Assembly: GCA_019739295.1 (NCBI GenBank)
Contig: JAHHDV010000017.1
Span: 1 to 19,594 of the forward strand
Origin: Taibaiella sp.
GTDB taxonomy: Bacteria; Bacteroidota; Bacteroidia; Chitinophagales; Chitinophagaceae
Direction: 5' to 3'
Length of the DNA stretch: 19,594 nt
The notes under the pieces: model-generated
What the model saw: the letters and a program-made list of their open reading frames with translations, nothing else
What the model was told of the DNA's origin: nothing
The model's database searches: none
Shown here: positions 9,782 to 18,628 of the stretch, piece by piece
How the letters are laid out: each line of letters opens with the position of its first letter
How positions within the stretch are numbered: position 1 is the first letter of the stretch
Position numbers and translations under genes: made by a program

Positions 9782-12037
9782 ATGTTTAATCAACATTCTG
9801 TAACCTTTGCATTACCCAATGGCAAAGAGATTACCATCGAAACAGGAAAATTAGCCCGCCAGGCAGACGGCGCTGTAACCGTAAAATGTGGCAATTGTGT
9901 GATCCTGGCTACGGCAGTAGCTGCTAAAGAACCCAAACCCGGTCAATCCTTCTTTCCCCTTACCGTAGATTATCAGGAAAAATTCGCTTCAGCTGGTCGC
10001 ATACCCGGCTCTTTCCACAAAAGAGAAGGACGCCTGAATGATTATGAAGTATTGATTTCCAGATTGATAGACAGAGCCTTGAGACCTTTATTCCCGGAGG
10101 GCTATCTATGTGAAGTACAGATATTGGTCAGCCTGATCTCTTCAGATCCTGAAGTAGCTCCTGATGCCCTGGCTTGTCTTGCCGCGTCTGCTGCACTGGC
10201 TGTTTCTGATATCCCTATTTCTGAAATTATCTCTGAAGTAAGGGTGGCCAAGATCGATGATGAATTTGTAGTGAATCCTTCGGTATCCGAAATCGAAAAT
10301 GCCGAAATGGATTTTCTCATCGGTGCCACGGACAAGAATATCATGATGGTGGAAGGAGAAGCCAAAGAATGTCAGGAAGAAGACCTTATCAAAGCTATAG
10401 AAACAGCCCACGAAGCTATTAAGGTACAAGTAAGGGCTCAGGAGGAGTTAAGGGACAAAGCGGGTATCACTTCCAAAAGAGCAGTGGATCCCATGCCTGA
10501 GAATGAAGAAATCCAAAATAAGGTCCATGCAATTGCTGCTGCCAGAATCAATGACATCATCAATTCCGGCAGTGCCAAGCACGAAAGATCTGATGCCTTT
10601 GCTGCAATCAAAGAAGAGATTATTGCATCCTTCGGAGAAGAGCCTGATCTTGAGGAACTGGCATTGGCGAAAAGGTATTTTGAAGACCTGCAATACTATG
10701 CGGTTCGCAATATGATCCTGGATCATGGCAAGAGACTGGATGGAAGAGATGTCCATACCGTCCGTCCGTTAGATATGGAAGTAGACTTTCTTCCTTCTCC
10801 ACATGGTTCTGCCCTGTTTACCAGAGGAGAGACGCAATCTCTGACCACGGTGACCCTCGGAACCAAAGATGATGAATTGCTGATGGAGACGGCTGCCCGT
10901 GCAGACTACAATAACTTTATCCTTCACTATAACTTCCCTCCGTTCTCCACAGGTGAGACCAAGCCGATGAGAGGACCCGGAAGAAGGGAAGTTGGTCATG
11001 GCAACCTGGCTAAGAGATCATTATGGCAGATGATGCCTAAAGACTACCCTTATACAGTACGTATCGTTTCTGATATTCTGGAATCCAATGGTTCATCATC
11101 TATGGCTACTGTGTGTGCAGGTTCATTGGCATTAATGGATGCAGGTGTACCGGTTCTCAAACACGTAAGTGGTGTAGCCATGGGACTGATCAGCAGGACA
11201 GAAGACGGCAAAACAGCCATTCTTACAGATATCCTGGGAGATGAAGACCATCTCGGAGATATGGATTTTAAAGTAACCGGTACACGTGATGGCATCTGTG
11301 GCGTACAAATGGACATTAAGATCGATGGCCTGAGCATGGACCTGATGCGCGAAGCATTGAAAGCCGCCAACAAAGCCAGGATGCATATCTTGGATGCTAT
11401 GTCTGCTTGTATGGAAACTTACAGGCCTGAATTAAAACCACAGACTCCAAGGATCGAACAATTGATCGTAGATAGAGAATTTATCGGTGCGATCATCGGG
11501 CCAGGTGGTAAGATCATACAGGAGATCCAAAGAACCACAAATACTGAGATCAGTATAGAAGAAGTAGGTGAAAATGGTGTGGTGAAAGTATTCTCTAATA
11601 ACGGTGAAAATATGGAAGCTGCCATCAAATGGATCAGGGGAATCGTAGCTATTCCTGAAGTTGGCGAAACTTATGATGCCACAGTTAAGTCCTTGCAGGC
11701 TTATGGAGCATTTGTAGAATTTATGCCTGGGAAGCAAGGTTTGCTGCATATCTCTGAAGTAAGCTGGAAGAGGTTAGATACACTTGAGGGCATCCTTAAA
11801 GAAGGGGATGAGATCAAGGTAAAACTTGTAGGCCTGGATCCGAAAACAGGCAAATTCCGATTAAGCAGGAAAGTATTGATGCCTAAACCTGAAGGATATG
11901 TCGAGAAACCGGAAAGAGAAAGAGAACCCAGGAGAGATGGAAACAGAAACGGAAGAAATAACAACAGATCCAACGATAACAGGCCTCAGCCTGCAGCTCC
12001 TAGAGAAGAGTCTTCGGAAGAAAATAATAATGAATAA
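9782..12037 (+). CDS. pnp: Polynucleotide phosphorylase (polyribonucleotide nucleotidyltransferase)
   Basis: A 751-aa phosphorolytic 3'-to-5' exoribonuclease that releases nucleoside diphosphates and works in mRNA decay, as a homotrimeric ring. The domain order is complete. The first RNase PH-like domain has FFPLTVDYQEKFASAGRIPG and REGRLNDYEVLISRLIDRALRP near residues 55-100. An all-helical linker follows. The second, catalytic RNase PH domain has GETQSLTTVTLGT, FPPFSTGETKPMRGPGRRE and DILGDEDHLGDMDFKVTGTRD; the aspartates near residues 480-495 are the catalytic pair region. The KH domain holds IGAIIGPGGKIIQEIQ and the S1 domain YDATVKSLQAYGAFVEFMPG. An Arg/Asn/Glu-rich low-complexity tail of about 45 residues ends the chain, longer than in the 711-aa Escherichia coli enzyme. 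Such tails can bind RNA or partner proteins (inference). The frame is intact over 2.2 kb, in contrast to several neighbours. Confidence 0.98.
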   Translation: MFNQHSVTFALPNGKEITIETGKLARQADGAVTVKCGNCVILATAVAAKEPKPGQSFFPLTVDYQEKFASAGRIPGSFHKREGRLNDYEVLISRLIDRALRPLFPEGYLCEVQILVSLISSDPEVAPDALACLAASAALAVSDIPISEIISEVRVAKIDDEFVVNPSVSEIENAEMDFLIGATDKNIMMVEGEAKECQEEDLIKAIETAHEAIKVQVRAQEELRDKAGITSKRAVDPMPENEEIQNKVHAIAAARINDIINSGSAKHERSDAFAAIKEEIIASFGEEPDLEELALAKRYFEDLQYYAVRNMILDHGKRLDGRDVHTVRPLDMEVDFLPSPHGSALFTRGETQSLTTVTLGTKDDELLMETAARADYNNFILHYNFPPFSTGETKPMRGPGRREVGHGNLAKRSLWQMMPKDYPYTVRIVSDILESNGSSSMATVCAGSLALMDAGVPVLKHVSGVAMGLISRTEDGKTAILTDILGDEDHLGDMDFKVTGTRDGICGVQMDIKIDGLSMDLMREALKAANKARMHILDAMSACMETYRPELKPQTPRIEQLIVDREFIGAIIGPGGKIIQEIQRTTNTEISIEEVGENGVVKVFSNNGENMEAAIKWIRGIVAIPEVGETYDATVKSLQAYGAFVEFMPGKQGLLHISEVSWKRLDTLEGILKEGDEIKVKLVGLDPKTGKFRLSRKVLMPKPEGYVEKPEREREPRRDGNRNGRNNNRSNDNRPQPAAPREESSEENNNE

Positions 12038-12069
12038 AAAAAAGCCTGCATTTTGCAGGCTTTTTTTTT
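12038..12069. terminator. Bidirectional terminator between pnp and pstB
   Basis: GCCTGCA (12044-12050) and TGCAGGC (12054-12060) form a stem with a 3-base loop, flanked by an A-run on the left and nine T's (12061-12069) on the right. The A/T flanks extend the pairing and provide a U-tract on both strands. It starts directly after the pnp stop and lies 69 bases past the pstB stop, so it can serve both convergent units. Confidence 0.9.
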
Positions 12070-12137
12070 AAAAGTTCATTCCTTCTATACGCTTTCTGAC
12101 CAGTATCCGGTCCTGTGCGGGTTCCCGTTCGCCCCTT

Positions 12138-12884
12138 CTACCCGAATTGCCCCTGGATATACCGGGTCGTAATTTCGTTTTGGGGATGATGGAAGATATC
12201 ATACGTTGCGCCCTCTTCTTTGACTTCTCCCAAATACATAAATATGGTCTTATCCGCTACCCGCTGTGCCTGCTGCATATTATGGGTGACGATGACAATA
12301 GTATAGTCGCTTTTCAATTTCTTGATTAATTCTTCTATTTTTAGTGTACTGACCGGGTCTAAAGCCGAACAGGGTTCATCCATCAGGATGACCTCAGGCC
12401 TGAGTGCGACAGTACGTGCAATACACAAGCGCTGCTGCTGGCCGCCGGACAACCTGGTTGCAGGTTTTTTCAGATCATCCTTGACCTCATCCCAGAGGAA
12501 AGCTTCTCTCAACGCCTTTTCTATGATCTCCTGGTTGTGCGGCAGGCCATTTATCTTCAGGCCATAAGCAATGTTGTCATATATGCTCTTCGGAAATGGG
12601 TTGGCTTTCTGGAATACCATACCTATGCGCTTTCTCACTTCGGTCACCGGGGTCGATTTATCATACAAGTCCATTTCATCCAGTTTCAGGGTGCCGGAAA
12701 TTTTGGCATCGGAGGATAAATCGTGCATTCTGTTGAAGCTGCGCAGCAATGTACTTTTCCCGCAGCCGGACGGGCCAATCAATGCCGTAACCTCATTTTT
12801 CTCGAAACGGACATTTACATTCTTCAGCACCTGTTGGGTTCCAAAGCTTAAGTCCATACCGCTCGCAGATAGTTTGCTAATCAT
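12138..12884 (-). CDS. pstB: Phosphate ABC transporter ATP-binding protein PstB
   Basis: A 248-aa ATPase subunit of the high-affinity phosphate importer; a dimer powers the PstA-PstC channel on the cytoplasmic face. Motifs in order: Walker A GPSGCGKST (residues 37-45), the PstB-typical SFNRMHDL, Q-loop MVFQKANPFPKSIYDNIAYG, signature LSGGQQQRLCIARTVA, Walker B EVILMDEPCSALDP and H-loop IVIVTHNMQQAQR. The family's usual length is about 250 aa. The start overlaps the end of pstA by 8 bases, indicating translational coupling. It is the last gene of the operon. In many bacteria phoU follows pstB; here only a terminator does, so the PhoU link between uptake and Pho signalling must be encoded elsewhere or be absent. 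Confidence 0.97.
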   Translation of the reverse strand: MISKLSASGMDLSFGTQQVLKNVNVRFEKNEVTALIGPSGCGKSTLLRSFNRMHDLSSDAKISGTLKLDEMDLYDKSTPVTEVRKRIGMVFQKANPFPKSIYDNIAYGLKINGLPHNQEIIEKALREAFLWDEVKDDLKKPATRLSGGQQQRLCIARTVALRPEVILMDEPCSALDPVSTLKIEELIKKLKSDYTIVIVTHNMQQAQRVADKTIFMYLGEVKEEGATYDIFHHPQNEITTRYIQGQFG

Positions 12885-13737
12885 TTTTTCTGTATTTATA
12901 TCTTATGTAAAATGCAGTCAGATTCATGAAGAATACCACCACAACCAGTATCAATGCAGTACCATAGGCTATCGGCCTCACTTCTTCTATAGCCTGATGC
13001 TGCGTGGACAGCATATACAAATGGTATGGCAAGGCCATGAATTCCTGATTCAGGTATCCATTGACCCCGTTGATATAAAAGGCCGCACCTGTAAACAGGA
13101 TCGGAGCTGTCTCTCCTGCAGCTCTTGACAATGTGAGCACAACACCCGTCAGAATTCCCGGCATTGCTGAAGGGATCACGACATCTTTAATGGTTTCAAA
13201 CTTGGTGGCGCCTATACCCAGAGCCGCTTCCCTGGTGCTGTTCGGTATCCTCATCAATGCTTCTTCTGTCGTGGTAATAATATAAGGCAGGGACAGCAAG
13301 CCCAGGGTCAAACCTGCAGCCAGCATGGATGTCCCCAGATTGAGTGCCTGAACGAACAATGCCAATCCAAAGAGTCCGTAAATAATAGACGGCACCCCGG
13401 AAAGATTGCGGATGGCAGCCCGGATGATGCGTGTCAGCCATGTATTTTGTGCATATTCATTCAAGTAAACAGCGCAGCATACGCCGAAAGGAATAGCAAA
13501 CAATGCAGTGATCAGCGTAAGCAAAACGGTACCGATAATAGGAGAAAGGATCCCACCTTTAGTCATCGCTTCCTTGGGTAAGGTAGAGACAAAATCCCAA
13601 CTCAATACAGATGCCCCTTTGGAGAAAATCTCCCAGAGTATGATGAACAGGAACAGGCATACAATACCTGTACTTAAGAGTAAGCTGCCCCACTCCACAA
13701 CAGCGGAAAACGGTCTTTTGATTTTGTTAAGCTGCAT
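12877..13737 (-). CDS. pstA: Phosphate ABC transporter permease PstA
   Basis: A 286-aa inner-membrane permease that forms the translocation path with PstC. Hydrophobic segments are evident: LLLSTGIVCLFLFIILWEIF near residue 20, IIGTVLLTLITALFAIPFG near 65, a pair around 115-155, and a last one near 260. The cytoplasmic coupling loop that contacts PstB is visible as EALMRIPNSTREAALGIGATKFETIKDVVIPSAMPGI. It matches PstA rather than PstC by its shorter N-terminus and the KGASVLSWDF and PLLQ-like periplasmic region. It overlaps pstC by 11 bases and pstB by 8 bases, so the three are translated from one message. The frame is intact. Confidence 0.94.
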   Translation of the reverse strand: MQLNKIKRPFSAVVEWGSLLLSTGIVCLFLFIILWEIFSKGASVLSWDFVSTLPKEAMTKGGILSPIIGTVLLTLITALFAIPFGVCCAVYLNEYAQNTWLTRIIRAAIRNLSGVPSIIYGLFGLALFVQALNLGTSMLAAGLTLGLLSLPYIITTTEEALMRIPNSTREAALGIGATKFETIKDVVIPSAMPGILTGVVLTLSRAAGETAPILFTGAAFYINGVNGYLNQEFMALPYHLYMLSTQHQAIEEVRPIAYGTALILVVVVFFMNLTAFYIRYKYRKND

Positions 13738-14617
13738 GATATTTTCTAAATCTGTTGATGAAAAATTCTCCTACCAGGTTAGCGATTAACGTCATAAAAA
13801 ACAACACAGTGGCGATAGCAAACAGTGCAAAATAATGTGTCGTATTATAAGGCACCTCACCCATTTCAATAGCGATGGTAGCAGTGATCGTCTTGACGGA
13901 ATCAAAGAATCCGCCGGGGAAGGAGGACGCATTGCCCGTGGCCATCAGGACAGTCATCGTCTCACCGATGGCACGGCCGACACCCAGCATTACAGCGGCA
14001 ATGATGCCCGGAGCAGCAGCAGGAATCGTCACTTTTCTTAATGTCTGCCATTTCGTAGCACCCAATCCTAAACTTGCTTCCTTGTAAGTCTGCGGAACAG
14101 CGTGGATAGCATCTTCCGCTACTGTGATAATGGTTGGCAAGGCCATAATGGCGAGTAAAATGGCGCCGTTCAATGCATTCAATCCGTTGGATAAATCAGC
14201 CGCATGGGCTATACCCGGTCCCAGGACCACGATGCCCAGAAACCCGATCACTACAGAAGGAATAGCTGCAAGCATTTCAATGGTTGGCTTGAGGATGTTC
14301 TTCAGCTTCGGACCTGCATATTCTGAGATAAATGCGGCCGTACCAATACCCAGGGGAATAGCAATCAGCATAGCACCAACGGAAACTATGGTCGTACTTA
14401 CGATCAAAGGCAGAATGCCATAGGCCGGATCTTTACCGGTAGGGTTCCATTCTCTTCCTGTCAGGAAATCCAGAGGCTGAATATCGGCAAAAAAGGAGAT
14501 TGCATTATAAACCAGCATAAAAAAAATGCCGCCCAGCAAAGCCAGCACCAGAAACCCCGTAGCTTTAAATATTGCCCTGAATACGGTATCTAAAGCAATG
14601 CGCGTTCTGTATTTCAT
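13727..14617 (-). CDS. pstC: Phosphate ABC transporter permease PstC
   Basis: An inner-membrane permease of about 296 aa and partner of PstA. I choose the ATG at 14617 (MKYRTRIALDTVF), which lies 20 bases after the pstS stop. The longer in-frame alternative from 14668 would overlap the end of pstS and lacks family resemblance. Membrane segments include GFLVLALLGGIFFMLVYNAI, LIVSTTIVSVGAMLIAIPLG and a C-terminal YFALFAIATVLFFMTLIANL. The coupling loop is EDAIHAVPQTYKEASLGLGATKWQTLRKVTIPAAAPGI, and AVMLGVGRAIGETMTVLMATGN is the strongly conserved PstC segment. The periplasmic part FLTGREWNPTGKDPAYGILP is also PstC-typical. The frame is intact. Confidence 0.94.
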   Translation of the reverse strand: MKYRTRIALDTVFRAIFKATGFLVLALLGGIFFMLVYNAISFFADIQPLDFLTGREWNPTGKDPAYGILPLIVSTTIVSVGAMLIAIPLGIGTAAFISEYAGPKLKNILKPTIEMLAAIPSVVIGFLGIVVLGPGIAHAADLSNGLNALNGAILLAIMALPTIITVAEDAIHAVPQTYKEASLGLGATKWQTLRKVTIPAAAPGIIAAVMLGVGRAIGETMTVLMATGNASSFPGGFFDSVKTITATIAIEMGEVPYNTTHYFALFAIATVLFFMTLIANLVGEFFINRFRKYHAA

Positions 14618-14636
14618 TGGAAAAGTTTGGAATTGG

Positions 14637-15495
14637 TTATTCGACAATATAATACCCGGAAGCTTCAATCAGCTTTCTTCCTGTTTCGCTTTTTTCAAAA
14701 TCTATAAATGGCTGTACGGCTTCCCAGGATTCTGCCAAAACGAACTGATAAAGCGGGCGCTGAAAATAATATCTGCGGTTCCGGATGGCTTCTTCATCGA
14801 TCGGGGATATGCTCACCCCGTCTGAAGGTCCTTTTACCCTAAGCACTTTAATCTGCTGCTGGGCTTGTTCATCATGAGAGATATAGCCGGCCCCTACATA
14901 TCCGATCCCTGATTTATCCACTTTCAATGCTTCAATGATCTGCGCATTTCCGGTCATCTCCTTAGCCTGCGGTGTAAATTCAATTTTCAGCTTTTTCTTG
15001 ACAAAAGAATATGTACCCGAGCTGCTCTGCCGACCGTATATATTGATAGGCAAATCTACATTTGCTACAGATTTCCAGTTATTGATGGCGCCACTAAGGA
15101 TTTTTTTTCAGCTCTTCAGAAGTGATTTCATCTATCGGCAGGGCGCTATTGACTACAAATGCCGTAGCATCTTCTGCAAATACGATCGTCCTGATTTCAA
15201 TCCCTTTGTCCTTGAATTGTTCCTGTTCTTCATCAGAAAGCGGCCGGGAAGAATTCGCTATATCGGCCTGGCCATTCATCAGTGATGTGATCCCCAATCC
15301 GGATCCGCCTCCGGATATCGCGATGCTGAAATTCTGATTTACCTCTGAAAAATGTTCTGCGAGTTGAACAGCAAGGTTTACTTCCGTGTCAGACCCTTTC
15401 ATCTTGATGGCTTTGGTATTGGTGTTGCAGGCGCAGAGAAAGACCGGAATACCCATAAGCAGATACGCAAAGAAAGAAAATTTCAATGTTTTCAT
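14637..15495 (-). CDS. pstS: Phosphate-binding lipoprotein PstS, one frameshift
   Basis: The substrate-binding component that delivers phosphate to PstCA. The N-terminus from the ATG at 15495 is a lipoprotein signal (hydrophobic stretch ending LCAC, lipid-attachment Cys near residue 23), so the protein is anchored to the membrane. Family motifs: MKGSDTEVNLAVQLAEHF, the phosphate-contact loop ISGGGSGLGI, ADIANSSRPLS and, after the break, NIYGRQSSSGTYSFV. An eight-base run at 15101-15108 shifts the frame and causes an early stop. With seven bases the chain reads EELKKILSGAINNWKSVANVDLPINIYG without interruption, 285 aa in total, normal for the family. First gene of pstSCAB; a promoter element and a palindrome lie directly upstream. 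A phosphate-starvation response is expected from family knowledge, not shown here. Confidence 0.93.
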
Positions 15496-15501
15496 CTGCC
15501 G

Positions 15502-15528
15502 CAAAGGTAGAATTTCAATATTTTGAAA
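15502..15528 (-). promoter_or_regulatory. pstS -7 element with adjoining palindrome (candidate operator)
   Basis: The minus strand carries TACCTTTG (15502-15509), matching TAnnTTTG, only 6 bases before the pstS ATG, so the message would be almost leaderless. Immediately upstream, 15513-15528 reads TTTCAATATTTTGAAA, arms TTTCAA/TTGAAA around TATT, filling the spacer where RNA polymerase would sit. No TTTG is present at the -33 position, as expected for a promoter needing an activator. No binding protein can be named. Confidence 0.5.
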
Positions 15529-15768
15529 GCGGAGCTACCGGGTTATCAAATTATATCCATAATATAAACAAACTGTTATCTTTCTCTCTTTAACAATTAT
15601 TGTGAGAAAAAGGTCAGGGGAAAATTCAAAATATAATCTATACGGAAAAACGCGCTCCGCCATAAAATAAGAGTTTTCCCAATGGCAGTATCTATCATTT
15701 ACAATATTTTGATAGGGATCCGGAACTAAATATAAATTGGAACCATTTTGTCGTCCCGAATTCTTAGA
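15529..15768. other. pstS upstream region with a second copy of the 11-mer
   Basis: AT-rich sequence without a supportable gene. At 15702-15712 it repeats, in the same orientation, the 11-mer CAATATTTTGA found at 15516-15526 in the pstS promoter. The distal copy also lies inside an inverted repeat CTATCA/TGATAG (15692-15715). These could be paired regulator sites for pstS; nothing else recognisable was seen. Confidence 0.35.
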
Positions 15769-15804
15769 AAGCCCGGATCGTCAGGTTGCCGGCAATCCGG
15801 GTTT
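15769..15804 (-). terminator. Possible terminator after the radical-SAM gene
   Basis: Read on the minus strand just past the stop at 15811, AAACCCGGAT pairs with ATCCGGGCTTT across a 16-base loop, giving a GC-rich 7-bp core (15772-15778 with 15795-15801) extended by A/T pairs. The T-tract is short (TTT, then CT), so termination strength is uncertain. Confidence 0.5.
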
Positions 15805-15810
15805 TATGCC

Positions 15811-18442
15811 TTACACCCGTTCCCAGGGCTCTATATCACCCTCTATTATTTCAAATATTGGATGTACGGATATCGTATTCAGGTGCTGCCACTCCCTCAA
15901 TTTTTCAGGAGCCCTGGTAATTAACTTCTGTTCCAGATGCTTTCGCTCATACGCTATTTGTCCACAAGTAACCTTTATTTTGGATCGGGGATATGAATTA
16001 TTTTCAAATTTTCCTGAATCGAACCGATAATTTCTCGTCATGGCTTCTTCATATACGGATTTTAAATAAGCCTGAATCATCCTTAAAGGCTGAGCATGTG
16101 CCCTGAATCGGTACAATTGCGGATGACACCTGTAACCTTTTGTTTTTCCTTCCAATACATTCTTGGCAAGTAAAGTCTCTCTCCAGAGTGCGACCAAACC
16201 TTTGGCATCAAGATACCGGGGATGTAAGGACCAAATTCTCATAAGTATATTTACAGCACCAACAACCCCATCTCTGACAAGGGTTTTTGAATTTTTTTTC
16301 TGCCAGAACATTTCGAAGTCTTCCTTTATCATCATACCCAGCTCATTTTTCAGTTTCCCGTAAGTATATACTTCCGGTTGTAAATAATGGGTCAATTCCA
16401 GGATACGGTTCAGGCATTGCACTTCTTCTTCATTGTATTTTTTGATCCATCTGGAAATGTTCTTATTTCTCATCAGAATGTGAAATCCATTTTTGACCTC
16501 TTCAAGATCTTCATTATTGATCATTTCTCCCAGCCACACTACTTTCGAGGTATCACGGATCCGGGAAACCGGGTAGGCATCAATGGCATCGGCCAGGTGA
16601 TCCGGAGCAACAGATGTTCTCGGGACCTTGAAATCAAACCAGTCCTGCAGCGGGAATTCAAACCCCAGTCCATGCATATAATTGAACAATGATTTCCGGA
16701 GTCCTTCTGCATACCTGGTATGATCTGCCCCGGTAGGATCGATATGCTGTAAGTCATTGTTGGCAAAAGCTCCCTGGCGAACCGTCAGGTTTTCTACCTG
16801 GAATTGTTCCGGCTGTAATCCGATCGGGCTGTGCGCAGTCATCGCGAACTGATGCCAGAACCCGGATTGGACAATTCCCAGTTCAAACAATTGCCTTACC
16901 ATCTCCAAAGAATCTATGGTCTCCTGAGCTGTCTGGGTCGGGAAGCCGTACATCAGATAGGCATGAACCATAATCCCGGCTTTGGTAAAATTATCTGTGA
17001 CCTTGGCAACCTGTGCTACAGTTATCCCCTTATCGATAAGGCGCAACAACCTGTCTGACGCTACCTCAAGCCCACCGGATACGGCGATACAACCGGATGC
17101 AGCCAGCAACCTGCAAAGATCTTCAGTGAAATTCTTTTCAAACCGGATATTGGTCCACCAGACCACTGTCATCTGCCTTCGCAATATCTCCAGGGCCACA
17201 TCCCGCATCAATGCAGGCGGCGCAGCTTCATCTACGAAATGAAATCCATATTCTCCTGTACCTTTGATCATCTCCTGCATGCGGTCTACCAACATCACTG
17301 CAGTAGTGGCCTCATAATTGCGGATATAATCCAGAGAAACATCACAAAAGGTACACTTCCCCCAATAACAACCATGTGCCAAAGTCATTTTATTCCAGCG
17401 CCCATCGCTCCATAACCGGTGCATAGGATTAGCCATCTCGATCACGCTGAGGTACTTACCTGTAGGAAGGTCGGAATAATCAGGAGTACCCACTTCAGCC
17501 TGCCTGACATCCGCGGACAGGGAACCATTCATATATTGCACTTCGCCGTTTAACCGGACAAAAGTCCGTTTGAGCAGTTCAAGCGGGCGCTTACCTTCGA
17601 GATGTTCCACAATATTTCTCAAGGGTGCTTCTCCGTCATCCAGGGTGATAAAATCTACGTAATCAAATACCCGGGAGTCGCTCAGGCTCCTTAATTCGGT
17701 ATTGGGATAACCTCCGCCCATCAGGACTTTGATATGCGGAAAGCATGCTTTGATCCATTTGCCACAGCCCAAAGCCGCAAACAGGTTCCCGGGAAATGGT
17801 ACAGAAAAAGCCACCATATCCGGGACTTCCCGCTCCAGAGCAGGCAGGAGCACAGCAATGCATTGCTGTAATATGAAGGTCGGTGCTGCACTTAACGAGT
17901 TCTCCAATCCGTCAAAACTGGATGCGGAGCTGCTGATGCGTTCAGCATACCTGCTGAAGCCAAAATGCGGATCGATACATTCGGAAATTAAATCGCCCAG
18001 GTCTTCCAGGTACAACGTAGCCAGATGCCTTGCTTTATCCTGGATACCCATGTTTCCGAATGCCCATTCCAAATCTGCTACCTGTTCGAAACGAGATGCT
18101 TCAGGGAGATAATTGCCTGTACAGATCAGGTGTGCCAGGGTCTGATTCCTATTTTGCAAAAAAACGGATGACAGGTTCAATGGTCTGCAGGTATTGTTGT
18201 TCCAAATGGATCATCCGAAGTGCGTTCCCGCTCAGCTCTTCCGGGGGTAATACACCGGCTTTCTCAAAGAAATCCCGCAATCCCTGCCTTGAAAAAACCC
18301 GCAGGATCACTTCCAGCCCAAGATCCATCTGAAAGGACGGAACTCCGATGGTATTGCAAAAACCTTTTAAGTACACTGTAGCGGGATACGGTGTATTCAG
18401 TTGCACAAATGGAGGTGTAATCAACAGGACTTTCGGAGGCAC
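15811..18442 (-). CDS. Radical-SAM protein with putative cobalamin-binding domain, function unknown, one frameshift
   Basis: After repair it is about 876 aa. The N-terminus (PKVLLITPPFVQLNTPYPAT) looks like the first strand of a B12-binding Rossmann fold. The segment DMVAFSVPFPGNLFAALGCG ... KVLMGGGYPNTELR ... DYVDFITLDDGE (around residues 210-290) resembles the nucleotide-facing part of such domains, without the DxHxxG motif. The radical-SAM core starts near residue 370 with HGCYWGKCTFCDVSLDY, cysteines spaced CX4CX2C, then HFVDEAAPP, GLEVASDRLLRLIDKGIT and AYLMYGFPTQTAQETIDSLE. A long C-terminal part of about 300 residues has no domain I recognise. A seven-base run at 18158-18164 splits off the first 100 residues; six bases join them (VIRFLQNRNQTLAHLIC). 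The GTG at 18442 is taken as start because the in-frame TTG at 18472 lies inside the probable promoter, but 18472 is possible. It is monocistronic and divergent from the CD225 gene. Substrate and product cannot be inferred; methylation or another B12-radical reaction is a family expectation only. Confidence 0.8.
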
Positions 18443-18469
18443 AGGAACTGGTGTATTTGGACCGGATGT

Positions 18470-18477
18470 CAAAGATA
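18470..18477 (-). promoter_or_regulatory. -7 promoter element for the radical-SAM gene
   Basis: The minus strand reads TATCTTTG, a match to TAnnTTTG; a TTTT lies about 23 bases upstream as a loose -33. Transcription would start near 18463. The in-frame TTG at 18472-18470 is the end of this element, which argues against that codon as translation start and for the GTG at 18442. Confidence 0.45.
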
Positions 18478-18571
18478 GCGGTAAATCCTATCTGCAGGAG
18501 AAAATGGATCTGAACTTTATGAAGTTATCCGGGTCAGTAAGCAATGCTTTTACCAAAAGTAAATCAGAAAA

Positions 18572-18603
18572 TTTTCATTTATTATTCAAAAACAATACTT
18601 TTG
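18572..18603 (+). promoter_or_regulatory. Promoter of the CD225-like gene (Bacteroidota type)
   Basis: TTTT at 18572-18575 and TACTTTTG at 18596-18603 are spaced by 20 bases, fitting the Bacteroidota -33/-7 arrangement. Transcription should begin near 18609, giving a leader of about 20 bases before the ATG at 18629. Confidence 0.6.
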
Positions 18604-18628
18604 TTTTCAACCTCTAAAACGAATCCAT

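Noticed and set aside
12571..13128. 185-codon plus-strand open frame across pstB/pstA
   Set aside because: Antisense to two well-conserved genes with intact motifs; no independent support.
14618..14668. Longer pstC start at 14668
   Set aside because: It would overlap the pstS end by about 30 bases and add residues unlike PstC; the ATG at 14617 is cleaner.
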